From Halopseudomonas phragmitis (GTDB taxonomy: Bacteria; Pseudomonadota; Gammaproteobacteria; Pseudomonadales; Pseudomonadaceae), in assembly GCF_002056295.1 (NCBI RefSeq), contig NZ_CP020100.1, positions 2,751,501-2,815,500 of the forward strand: a stretch of DNA of 64,000 bases. The letters run 5' to 3'. Shown piece by piece: positions 57,184-64,000 of this stretch. Each line of letters starts with the position of its first letter. The first letter of the stretch is position 1. The notes under the pieces were generated by a model. The model ran no database searches, had not been told where the DNA came from, and saw nothing but the letters and a program-made list of their open reading frames with translations. The position numbers and the translations under genes are program-made.

Positions 57184-57709
57184 GAAGTACCGTTGTGTTC
57201 CAGTGCTACCCGGATTCACGAATACGGCACCTACGACTCTTCCGTTAGGTGTCAGGTGTGTTTCTGCTTGGGCCAACCTTGCCCTTGTTCAGAATTCTCA
57301 TCGCTGCCTTGCAGCCACGGATCAATCTGTTTCTGGCGAGTACAGAAAACGTCTTGATGGAGGAATCAGCCGGACTGGGGACGGGGACACTGTTCAAGGC
57401 GTGTCTACGCGCGTCACATGATCCTGAAGCTGTACATCTCCACCTGTGCACTTACCCATCTGAATCGGGTGCCGCTCATCGTAATGCGGGGAGCGGGTTA
57501 ATATTCTGTCGGCTGTGCCGACAGTCTGTCGATCGCAGGGCTCGGGGGCTATGTCTGTGGCCGGCGGAGCCTCTGCAACGGTGTTTCTGGGGATTCTTTC
57601 AAGACCTTGTGGGTGTCTGCTGTCCCCGGCCGCACATCGCGCAGCTCGCCGGAATATATCAGTATTTTTTAAGTGCTTCAATTGAATGAAAAAACGGTAT
57701 GATGCGCGG
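57184..57709. other. rne-rluC divergent region with long rne leader
   Basis: 526 bp without a supported gene. On the minus strand it is the leader of rne; RNase E genes are known to be autoregulated through their 5' UTR, and the Rfam rne-II motif is described upstream of rne in pseudomonads. Hairpin-forming stretches are visible, e.g. GTCGGCTGTGCCGAC at about 57509-57523. On the plus strand, TATGAT at about 57699 could be an rluC -10. Confidence 0.6.
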
Positions 57710-58669
57710 ATGAAAACCAGCACTCCTGAAACTCCCAATGCCGTCCAGTTCGACCTGATCAATGAGGACCTGGCTGGCCAGCGTATCGACAACTACCTGC
57801 GTACCCGTCTCAAGGGCGCACCTAAGACCCTGGTTTACCGTATCTTGCGCAAGGGCGAGGTGCGGGTGAACAAGGGGCGGGTCAAGCCTGACTACCGGCT
57901 CCAGGCTGGTGACAGCATCCGGATTCCGCCGGTGCGGCTGGCCGAGCCGGATGAGCCGGTACTGGTCGGGCAGGGCATCCTGCAGGCGTTGGAAAGCAAC
58001 ATTTTGTATGAAGATAAGGCGCTGATCGTGGTCAACAAGCCGGCCGGTCTGGCTGTGCACGGTGGCAGCGGACTGAGCTTCGGGGTGATTGAGGCGATGC
58101 GTCAGTTGCGCCCGGACTGCCCGCAGATTGAGTTGGTGCATCGGCTGGATCGCGATACCTCCGGCTGTCTGATGATTGCCAAGAAGCGCAGCATGCTGCG
58201 CCACCTGCATGCGGCGCTGCGTGGTGATGGTGTAGACAAGTGTTATCAGGCGCTGGTGCGCGGGCGCTGGCCAGCCTCAACCAAGCGTGTGCATGCACCG
58301 TTGCAGAAGAACAATCTGCGCTCCGGTGAGCGGATGGTTGAGGTCAATGTCGAGGGTAAGGAATCTCTGACCGAGTTCAAGGTGCTGCGGCGCTTTGGTG
58401 AACTGGCGACCCTGGTCGAGGCGCGTCCGATTACCGGGCGCACTCATCAGATTCGGGTGCATGCCAAGCATGCCGGTCACCCGATCGCAGGCGACCCCAA
58501 GTATGGTGATGATGAGTTCAGTCTGAAAATTCGCGAGCTGGGTGGCAAGCGGCTGTTCCTGCATGCCGCCTCGCTGAGCGTCGAATTGCCTGACGGGCAA
58601 CAGCTCAATGTGCGGGCTGAGCCTGGGGATATGTGGGAGCGTACCTTGGAGCGGTTGGCCAATGCGTGA
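57710..58669 (+). CDS. rluC: 23S rRNA pseudouridine synthase RluC
   Basis: 319 residues from the ATG at 57710; an in-frame ATG at 57686 would add eight residues (MKKRYDAR), and neither has a good ribosome site. An S4 domain (about 20-80; [30 protein letters not shown]) precedes the RluA-type catalytic domain with the nucleophile Asp in [13 protein letters not shown]. In E. coli RluC modifies U955, 2504 and 2580. It is divergent from rne and overlaps the HAD gene. Confidence 0.92.
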   Translation: MKTSTPETPNAVQFDLINEDLAGQRIDNYLRTRLKGAPKTLVYRILRKGEVRVNKGRVKPDYRLQAGDSIRIPPVRLAEPDEPVLVGQGILQALESNILYEDKALIVVNKPAGLAVHGGSGLSFGVIEAMRQLRPDCPQIELVHRLDRDTSGCLMIAKKRSMLRHLHAALRGDGVDKCYQALVRGRWPASTKRVHAPLQKNNLRSGERMVEVNVEGKESLTEFKVLRRFGELATLVEARPITGRTHQIRVHAKHAGHPIAGDPKYGDDEFSLKIRELGGKRLFLHAASLSVELPDGQQLNVRAEPGDMWERTLERLANA

Positions 58670-59348
58670 GCTGGATACCCTGATTTTTGACTGGGATGGC
58701 ACGCTGGCCAATTCTATTGAGCGTATTGTGACTGCCATGCAGGTCGCGGCGGCTGAGTTGAAACTGCCGGCCCTTGATGGCGAGCAGGTGCGCGGGATTA
58801 TCGGGCTGGGATTGCCTGAAGCGATAGCCGTGCTGTATCCGGGGCTGGTTGGTGAGCCGCAGGCGCAAGAGCTGGCGCGCGGCTACAGTGCCCATTATCG
58901 GCGCCTCGATAGTACGCCTTCTCCGCTGTTTGATGGGGTGCTGGATGTGCTGGAACGGTTTCGTCGCGAAGGCTTCCAGTTGGCAGTGGCTACCGGTAAG
59001 GGGCGGGCGGGGCTGGAACGAATCCTGGCTGCCCATGGTCTGAGCCATTACTTCGATGCAACCCGTTGTGCCGACGAGACGGCAAGCAAGCCGGATCCGC
59101 GCATGTTGCATGAAATTCTGCAGGCATGCGACTCCATGGCGGGGCGGGCGCTGATGGTCGGTGATAGCGAATTCGATATCCAAATGGCGCATAATGCAGG
59201 TATGACGGCCGTGGCGGTCAGTTACGGCGCGCAAAGCCGCGAGCAGTTGGCGCTGAGTCGGCCGACACACTGTATCGATAGATTTGACGAGCTATACGGT
59301 TGGGTTCTTGCTCAGCGTGAGACCCTGATATCCAACGAGGTAAACTGA
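58662..59348 (+). CDS. HAD-family hydrolase (Gph-like)
   Basis: 228 residues from the ATG at 58662, overlapping rluC by 8 bp. Motif I is [11 protein letters not shown] (nucleophile Asp10, acid Asp12), later [14 protein letters not shown] (motif II), then KPDPRML and [15 protein letters not shown] (motif IV). A cap domain is present after motif I. Resembles phosphoglycolate-type phosphatases; the substrate is unknown. Confidence 0.9.
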   Translation: MRELDTLIFDWDGTLANSIERIVTAMQVAAAELKLPALDGEQVRGIIGLGLPEAIAVLYPGLVGEPQAQELARGYSAHYRRLDSTPSPLFDGVLDVLERFRREGFQLAVATGKGRAGLERILAAHGLSHYFDATRCADETASKPDPRMLHEILQACDSMAGRALMVGDSEFDIQMAHNAGMTAVAVSYGAQSREQLALSRPTHCIDRFDELYGWVLAQRETLISNEVN

Positions 59349-60349
59349 TGCAATCCGATCGCTGGACGGAAGGCCCGATGGTCACTCGGGATGAGGCGGA
59401 CAAGGCCAAGGAAGACAAGAAGGCCTGGGAGCTGTTGGAAAAGGCCGTGCTGGCCTCGGTGCAAGAGCAGCGCCGGGCTCGGCGTTGGGGTATTGTGTTC
59501 AAGACCTTGACCTTCGTTTATCTGTTTGGCGTGGCGTTGCTGTTCTCGCCAATGATCGGCGTTGAAGGGCGCAAGGCCTTGAATGTGCCGCATACGGCGG
59601 TGATTGAGGTGCGAGGCATGATTGCCGACCGTCAGGAGGCCAGTGCCGACAACCTGGTCACCAGTCTGCGTCGCGCCTTTGAAGACGAAAATACCCGCGG
59701 TATTGTTCTGCGTATCAACAGTCCGGGCGGTAGTCCGGTTCAGGCGGGCTATGTCTATGATGAGATCAAGCGCCTGCGTGCACTGAATCCGGCGGTGCCG
59801 GTTTATGCGGTGATTACCGATCTCGGAGCATCTGGTGCTTATTATATAGCTGCAGCGGCTGATGCCATTTATGCCGACAAGGCCAGTCTGGTTGGGTCTA
59901 TCGGGGTAACAGCGGCCGGTTTTGGTTTTGTCGAGGCGCTGGACAAGCTGGGGATTGAGCGGCGTAGCTATACCGCTGGTGAGCACAAGTCATTCCTGGA
60001 CCCGTTCCAGCCTGAGAAGCCGGAAGAGCGACAGTTCTGGCAGGGTGTTCTGCAGACCACGCATCAGCAGTTCATTGAGCAGGTCAAAGCGGGGCGCGGC
60101 GAGCGGCTCAAAGAGCATCCGGATCTGTTCAGTGGTCTGGTGTGGTCTGGTGAGCAGGCGCTGGAGCTGGGGCTTGTTGATGGTCTGGCCAGCACCTCAA
60201 GTGTGGCCCGTGATGTGGTAGGAGTCGAAAAGATTGAAGACTTCACTTACCGTGAATCACCATTCGAGCGCTTTACCAAGCGCCTGGGGACCAGTATCGG
60301 TAATGCGCTGGCCACTCAGCTAGGCTTGAGTGGTCCGGTGCTGCGCTAG
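59348..60349 (+). CDS. sppA: Signal peptide peptidase SppA
   Basis: 333 residues, the short 36K-type form. N-terminal anchor helix (IVFKTLTFVYLFGVALLF), then the ClpP/crotonase-like peptidase fold with GIVLRINSPGGSPVQAG and the nucleophile Ser in ITDLGASGAYYIAAAAD; the general-base Lys is in YTAGEHKSFLDPF. Cleaves remnant signal peptides at the inner membrane. One-base overlap with the HAD gene; ends just before repeat copy 2. Confidence 0.93.
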   Translation: MQSDRWTEGPMVTRDEADKAKEDKKAWELLEKAVLASVQEQRRARRWGIVFKTLTFVYLFGVALLFSPMIGVEGRKALNVPHTAVIEVRGMIADRQEASADNLVTSLRRAFEDENTRGIVLRINSPGGSPVQAGYVYDEIKRLRALNPAVPVYAVITDLGASGAYYIAAAADAIYADKASLVGSIGVTAAGFGFVEALDKLGIERRSYTAGEHKSFLDPFQPEKPEERQFWQGVLQTTHQQFIEQVKAGRGERLKEHPDLFSGLVWSGEQALELGLVDGLASTSSVARDVVGVEKIEDFTYRESPFERFTKRLGTSIGNALATQLGLSGPVLR

Positions 60350-60354
60350 GGAAG

Positions 60355-60495
60355 CACTGATTAAATCAGTTTCGGTGCTGGCCCAATTGTCGCTGACCTG
60401 TTCTGGACACGCTGTAAATACATCCCTGTACGCTCTTAGATGCCATCCCTGGCATCTAACGGTCCAGAACAGGTCAGCGCCAACCGGACTACTGA
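60355..60495 (+). repeat. Dispersed nested-palindrome element, copy 2
   Basis: Outer arms at 60387-60408 and 60462-60483 (22 bp, one mismatch) give a 97-bp palindrome, the same span as copy 1. The inner hairpin is TAGATGCCA (60437-60445) with TGGCATCTA (60450-60458). The flank CTGATTAAATCAG (60357-60369), itself palindromic, and CAGTTTCGGTG are shared with copy 1. Begins directly after the sppA stop and fills the sppA-maf convergent gap. Confidence 0.85.
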
Positions 60496-60530
60496 GCTTG
60501 CGTGCAATTAATCAGCGTGTCTCAAGGCGC

Positions 60531-61109
60531 TCAGGGAATCTGAATGCCGTGCTCGGCCAGTAGATCGCAGAGTCTGATCAGCGGCAGGCCGATCAGGCTG
60601 TTCGGGTCGTCGCCACGCAGAGCGCGAAACAGGCTGATGCCCAGTCCTTCGGATTTGAAGCTGCCGGCGCAGTCGTAGGGCTGCTCAGCCAGCAGGTAGC
60701 GCTCGATGGTGGCTTCGTCGAGCTGGCGGAATACCACCTCGAACGGCTCGACAATTGAGCGAGCAGTATCGCTGGCGCTGTCGAGCAGGCACAGCGATGT
60801 GAGAAAGCGAATGCTTTTGCCGCTACAGCGACGAAGTTGCTCCAGGGCATTGGCGTGATTACCGGGCTTGCTGACCGGTTGGCCGTCAAGCAATAACACC
60901 TGGTCGGAGCCGATAATCAGATGTGTTGGATAGTGCTCAATCAAGGCCCTGGCCTTGGCTTCGGCCAGACGCAGGGTCAGTTGCTCGGGGGCTTCGCCCG
61001 GGAGTGGGGTTTCGTCGATGTCCGGGGCGGCCCACTCGAAGGGTAGGTTCAGGCGCTCGAGCAGCTGGCGGCGGTAAGGTGAGCTGGAGGCTAGTACCAG
61101 TGACGGCAT
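60531..61109 (-). CDS. Maf-family nucleotide pyrophosphatase (YceF-like)
   Basis: 192 residues from the ATG at 61109, with AAGGAATC upstream; a longer start at 61178 lacks one. Maf signature LVLASSSPYRRQLLERL, then APDIDETPLPGE, IGSDQVLLLDGQPVSKPG (catalytic Asp region) and AGSFKSEGLGISLF. Position beside rluC, sppA and yceD points to the YceF subgroup (7-methyl-GTP pyrophosphatase). Divergent from yceD. Confidence 0.9.
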   Translation of the reverse strand: MPSLVLASSSPYRRQLLERLNLPFEWAAPDIDETPLPGEAPEQLTLRLAEAKARALIEHYPTHLIIGSDQVLLLDGQPVSKPGNHANALEQLRRCSGKSIRFLTSLCLLDSASDTARSIVEPFEVVFRQLDEATIERYLLAEQPYDCAGSFKSEGLGISLFRALRGDDPNSLIGLPLIRLCDLLAEHGIQIP

Positions 61110-61222
61110 GATGATTCCTTGGGGCGCAAAGGGCATCATTCTAACGCTGTTGACTGAAACTGGTAAAAATTGCGCCAAATAGTTTTGACAGCAGCCTGCA
61201 TGGTGCCTAGAATTGCGCGCTT

Positions 61223-61744
61223 ATGTCTGGACCCATACCCGCACACATCGAGCCTCGAAGGCTGGCAGATCGGGGCGTAGTGCTTAACGGCACGATTGCT
61301 GCCGCCAAGTTGCCGCGTCTGAGTGCTGAATTGAACGCTCCTGCCGGCGATGTTTTGGTTGAGCTGAAGTTCGCTCGGGACGAGCAGGGTGTTCGTACCC
61401 TGAACGGCCATTACCAGGTCGAGGTGGCGCTGATTTGTCAGCGCTGCCTGGAGCAGGTCGAGGTAATGCTTGATAGTCGGTGTGAGGTGGGGTTTGTCGA
61501 CAGTGATGAGGCAGCGCGTAATCTGCCGCGTCACTATGAACCGGTTATTGTGGATGACGAGACGCTCGATCTGTATGGGCTGATCGAAGATGAGTTGCTG
61601 CTGGCCTTGCCTGCGGTACCCATGCATCCACTGGATAGCTGTCAGCACCCGCCGGGCTATCAGCCCGAAGAAGCGGGGCTGGAGGAGCAGGTTGAAAAGC
61701 CCAACCCCTTCAGCGTGCTGGCCAAGTTGAAACGCGATACCTGA
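61223..61744 (+). CDS. yceD: 23S rRNA accumulation protein YceD (DUF177)
   Basis: 173 residues. The C-terminal half of the DUF177 domain carries a CxxC (LICQRCLEQVEV near 73) and the acidic tract DDETLDLYGLIEDELLLALP, then HPLDSC; the last region has the QPEEAGLEE tail. Conserved upstream of rpmF and implicated in 50S assembly. Begins 114 bp after the maf start in the opposite direction. Confidence 0.9.
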   Translation: MSGPIPAHIEPRRLADRGVVLNGTIAAAKLPRLSAELNAPAGDVLVELKFARDEQGVRTLNGHYQVEVALICQRCLEQVEVMLDSRCEVGFVDSDEAARNLPRHYEPVIVDDETLDLYGLIEDELLLALPAVPMHPLDSCQHPPGYQPEEAGLEEQVEKPNPFSVLAKLKRDT

Positions 61745-61764
61745 GCTTATAGGAGCTTATAGTC

Positions 61765-61947
61765 ATGGCTGTACAGCAGAACAAAAAGTCCCGTTCCGCA
61801 CGTGGCATGCGTCGTTCGCACGACGCTCTCGAAGCCGCTGCCCTGTCTGTGGACAGTACCACTGGTGAAACTCATCTGCGTCACCACGTTTCTCCGGATG
61901 GCTTCTACCGTGGCCGTCAGGTAGTGAACAAGGGCAACGACGAATAA
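61765..61947 (+). CDS. rpmF: 50S ribosomal protein L32
   Basis: 60 residues: [22 protein letters not shown], with the basic start typical of bL32; ends [14 protein letters not shown]. The zinc cysteines of other L32 forms are absent, i.e. the Cys-minus type. Lies 20 bp after yceD; AGGAG precedes the ATG. Confidence 0.95.
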   Translation: MAVQQNKKSRSARGMRRSHDALEAAALSVDSTTGETHLRHHVSPDGFYRGRQVVNKGNDE

Positions 61948-61953
61948 GTCGTT

Positions 61954-62976
61954 TTGTCCACGTCAGTCCGTCTTGCGATTGATGTGATGGGCGGGGATCA
62001 CGGTCCCCGCTGCATTATCCCCGCCGTTGCCCGTAGTTTGGCCAAGTTGCCTGAACTACAGGTCATACTGGTCGGCTCGAAAGAGTCGCTGGTCGCCTTG
62101 TCTCATGAGTATCGGCTGCCTGCCGAACGCGTGAGTTTTCGCTATACCTCTGAACAGATCCTTGCCGATGATTCGCCGGCCAGCGTGTTGCGCCACAAGC
62201 GCGATGCATCCATGCGCGTGGCTATCGAACTGGTGCGCGACGGGCAGGCCGATGGTTGTCTGAGTGCCGGCAATACCGGCGCGCTGATGGTGTTGTCGCG
62301 GGCGCTGTTGGGGACGCTTGAAGGTATCGAGCGGCCGGCAATCATGGCCGCACTGCCGGTGGCGGGCAAACCTTGCTATCTGCTGGATCTGGGCGCCAAT
62401 GTCGATTGCTCGGCCAGGCAGTTGTTCGAGTTCGCGATCATGGGATCCGAGGCGGTGGCTGAGTTGTCCGGCAATCCGCGGCCGCGAGTCGGTCTGCTCA
62501 ATATCGGCCGTGAAGTCAACAAAGGCAGTGCGCGGGTGCGTGAGGTGTCCGAGCTTCTGCGTCAGTGTGAGCTGATCAACTATGTTGGCCATGTTGAGGG
62601 GGATGGGCTATTCCGTGATGAGGCAGACTTGGTCGTGTGCGACGGTTTCGTCGGCAATGTAGTGCTCAAGGCCAGTGAGGGTCTGGCGCACTACCTGCAG
62701 GCCCAGGTGCGCGATGTGTTGGCGGCTCATCCGCTTCTGGCCTGGCTGTCGCCGCTGCTTCGTCGGCTGCTCAGGCCGGTGCTGCGCCGGCACGATCCAG
62801 ATCTCTACAATGGCGCAAGTCTGTTGGGCTTGCGCGCAGTGGTGGTCAAGAGTCATGGGGGGGCTGGCGAGCGGGCTTTTGAAGCGGCGATTGTCCAGGC
62901 TGTGGCGGCGAGCAGGGCGCGACTGGCTGAGCGGATTGCCGAGCGGCTGGCGCAATCTGGCGTGCAGAGCCTGTGA
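61954..62976 (+). CDS. plsX: Phosphate acyltransferase PlsX
   Basis: 340 residues starting at a TTG (61954) just 6 bp after rpmF; the first ATG lies inside the conserved motif IDVMGGDHGPR so it cannot be the start. Makes acyl-phosphate from acyl-ACP for phospholipid synthesis. Other signatures are LSAGNTGALMV, LDLGANVDCSARQLFEFA and VVCDGFVGNVVLKASEG. Peripheral membrane enzyme. Confidence 0.94.
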   Translation: MSTSVRLAIDVMGGDHGPRCIIPAVARSLAKLPELQVILVGSKESLVALSHEYRLPAERVSFRYTSEQILADDSPASVLRHKRDASMRVAIELVRDGQADGCLSAGNTGALMVLSRALLGTLEGIERPAIMAALPVAGKPCYLLDLGANVDCSARQLFEFAIMGSEAVAELSGNPRPRVGLLNIGREVNKGSARVREVSELLRQCELINYVGHVEGDGLFRDEADLVVCDGFVGNVVLKASEGLAHYLQAQVRDVLAAHPLLAWLSPLLRRLLRPVLRRHDPDLYNGASLLGLRAVVVKSHGGAGERAFEAAIVQAVAASRARLAERIAERLAQSGVQSL

Positions 62977-63072
62977 CTCTGTTCAAAGCTTCGTCATCAA
63001 ACCAGCATATTGTTTGGCAGACCCTGTATAAGGCCGTTCAATAATGATTGATAACAACACGAGGAACCTTGC

Positions 63073-64000
63073 ATGACTCAAACCCTCGCTTTCGTCTTTC
63101 CCGGTCAGGGCTCTCAGACGGTAGGCATGCTCGCCGAGCTGGCGCAGCAGCACGATGTCGTCGCACAGACCTTTGCCGAAGCCTCCGAGGCTCTGGGTTA
63201 TGACCTGTGGCAACTTTGCCAGAATGGCCCGGAAGCTGACCTGAATCGTACTGATCGTACTCAGCCGGCGATCCTGACCGCTTCGGTTGCCCTCTGGCGG
63301 TTGTGGTGTGCGCAGACTGATGTGCGGCCGGCTTTCGTCGCTGGGCACAGTCTGGGTGAATACTCGGCACTGGTAGCTGCCGGCGTCATTGGCTTTGCTG
63401 AAGCGGTCAAGCTGGTCGAGCGCCGTGGTCAACTGATGCAGCAGGCTGTTCCCGAGGGACAGGGCGCCATGGCGGCGATTCTGGGCCTGACTGATGAGCA
63501 GATCATTGGTCTGTGTGCAGAAGCAGCGCAGGGCGAAGTGGTCAGTGCTGTCAATTTCAATGCGCCAGGCCAGGTGGTGATTGCCGGCCAGGCCAGCGCG
63601 GTGCAACGCGCCGTTGAAGCCTGCAAGGCTGCTGGCGCCAAGCGGGCCTTGCCGCTGCCGGTCAGCGTACCTTCGCACTGTGCCTTGATGAAGCCGGCTG
63701 CCGAGCAGTTGGCCAGCGATTTTGTTGCCTTGAACTGGCAGGCGCCGAACATGACGCTGGTCCAGAATGTCAGCGCCCGTCCGGCCGACGGGCTGGACAG
63801 TCTGCGCAGTCAGTTGGTCGAGCAGCTGTATAGCCCGGTACGCTGGGTCGAGTCGGTCGAATTCATGGCCGCCCAAGGGGTTACCGATCTGATCGAATGT
63901 GGTCCCGGCAAGGTGCTCAGCGGGTTGAACAAACGCTGCGTCAAAGGGGTCAATACCCACAATCTGGACAGCGCCGACGGTTTGGCCGCGGCGATCAGTC
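63073..64000 (+). CDS. fabD: Malonyl-CoA:ACP transacylase, truncated by window edge
   Basis: About 309 codons visible with no stop before 64000, close to full length (about 312 in relatives). Starts MTQTLAFVFPGQGSQ. The nucleophile Ser93 in GHSLGEYSAL, and His202 in VPSHCALM are intact. It loads malonate onto ACP to start fatty acid elongation. Preceded by GAGGAACC as ribosome site; 96 bp after plsX. Confidence 0.95.
   Translation, partial: MTQTLAFVFPGQGSQTVGMLAELAQQHDVVAQTFAEASEALGYDLWQLCQNGPEADLNRTDRTQPAILTASVALWRLWCAQTDVRPAFVAGHSLGEYSALVAAGVIGFAEAVKLVERRGQLMQQAVPEGQGAMAAILGLTDEQIIGLCAEAAQGEVVSAVNFNAPGQVVIAGQASAVQRAVEACKAAGAKRALPLPVSVPSHCALMKPAAEQLASDFVALNWQAPNMTLVQNVSARPADGLDSLRSQLVEQLYSPVRWVESVEFMAAQGVTDLIECGPGKVLSGLNKRCVKGVNTHNLDSADGLAAAIS

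Noticed and set aside
57249-57689. 146-codon plus frame in the rne leader
   Set aside because: No family features or ribosome site; lies in the divergent promoter/leader region of rne and rluC.

Overview
This window reads as a chromosomal segment of a gammaproteobacterium in the Pseudomonas group. I infer this from high-GC coding with short gaps and from gene order. From about 10.4 kb to the end, the order slt, uup, usp, fadBA, topA, lexA-sulA, psrA, nagZ, MTIP, mfd, gap, nqrABCDEF, apbE, sth, lol, comEC, exbBD, lpxK, kdsB, murB, rne, rluC, sppA, maf, yceD, rpmF, plsX, fabD is the order I remember from Pseudomonas aeruginosa. A complete Na+-NQR operon with its maturation genes, together with the overall protein character, would suit a halotolerant or marine lineage such as Halopseudomonas. 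The species assignment is inference. I see no rRNA, tRNA, prophage, CRISPR array or complete insertion sequence.

Layout. 1-9.4 kb: a partial GFA-family gene; assimilatory sulfite reductase cysI with its DUF934 partner; a 39-residue membrane peptide; a DUF2970 protein; a MATE transporter coupled to metH; and nfuA. 9.4-19 kb: cheV, lytic transglycosylase slt, ABC-F uup, a universal stress protein, an unusual AT-rich gap, and the fadBA beta-oxidation operon. 19-28 kb: topA and small conserved genes; the divergent lexA-sulA / psrA control region; and a tightly packed run of L,D-transpeptidase, nagZ, MscS-type channel and methylthioinosine phosphorylase. 28-34 kb: csiV-mfd facing gap. 34-43 kb: nqrABCDEF-apbE-nqrM followed by sth. 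43-54 kb: a PilZ protein and a small secreted protein, a lolC/F-lolD pair without lolE, a DUF2062 protein, comEC, and the envelope run exbB-exbD-lpxK-ycaR-kdsB-ptp-murB. 54-64 kb: rne with a long leader, rluC, an HAD phosphatase, sppA, maf, yceD-rpmF-plsX and the start of fabD, cut by the window edge.

How the genes fit together. Sulfur and one-carbon metabolism is represented by CysI, MetH and MTIP. Fatty acid turnover links FadBA and its likely regulator PsrA, whose perfect palindrome overlaps its own promoter, to synthesis by PlsX and FabD at the far end. Envelope biogenesis covers LpxK and KdsB (lipid A/KDO), MurB, NagZ, Slt and an L,D-transpeptidase (peptidoglycan), and Lol (lipoproteins). 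RNA metabolism covers RNase E, RluC, YceD and L32. DNA repair covers LexA, SulA and Mfd.

The most notable non-coding signal is a pair of 97-bp nested palindromes at 3062-3158 and 60387-60483. They lie in opposite orientations on the chromosome, each between convergent genes and each in the same orientation relative to one flanking gene. They look like copies of a dispersed palindromic element. Other points worth a second look are the missing lolE, the AT-rich segment before fadBA, a palindrome before nqrA, and the more than 500-nt leader region of rne.
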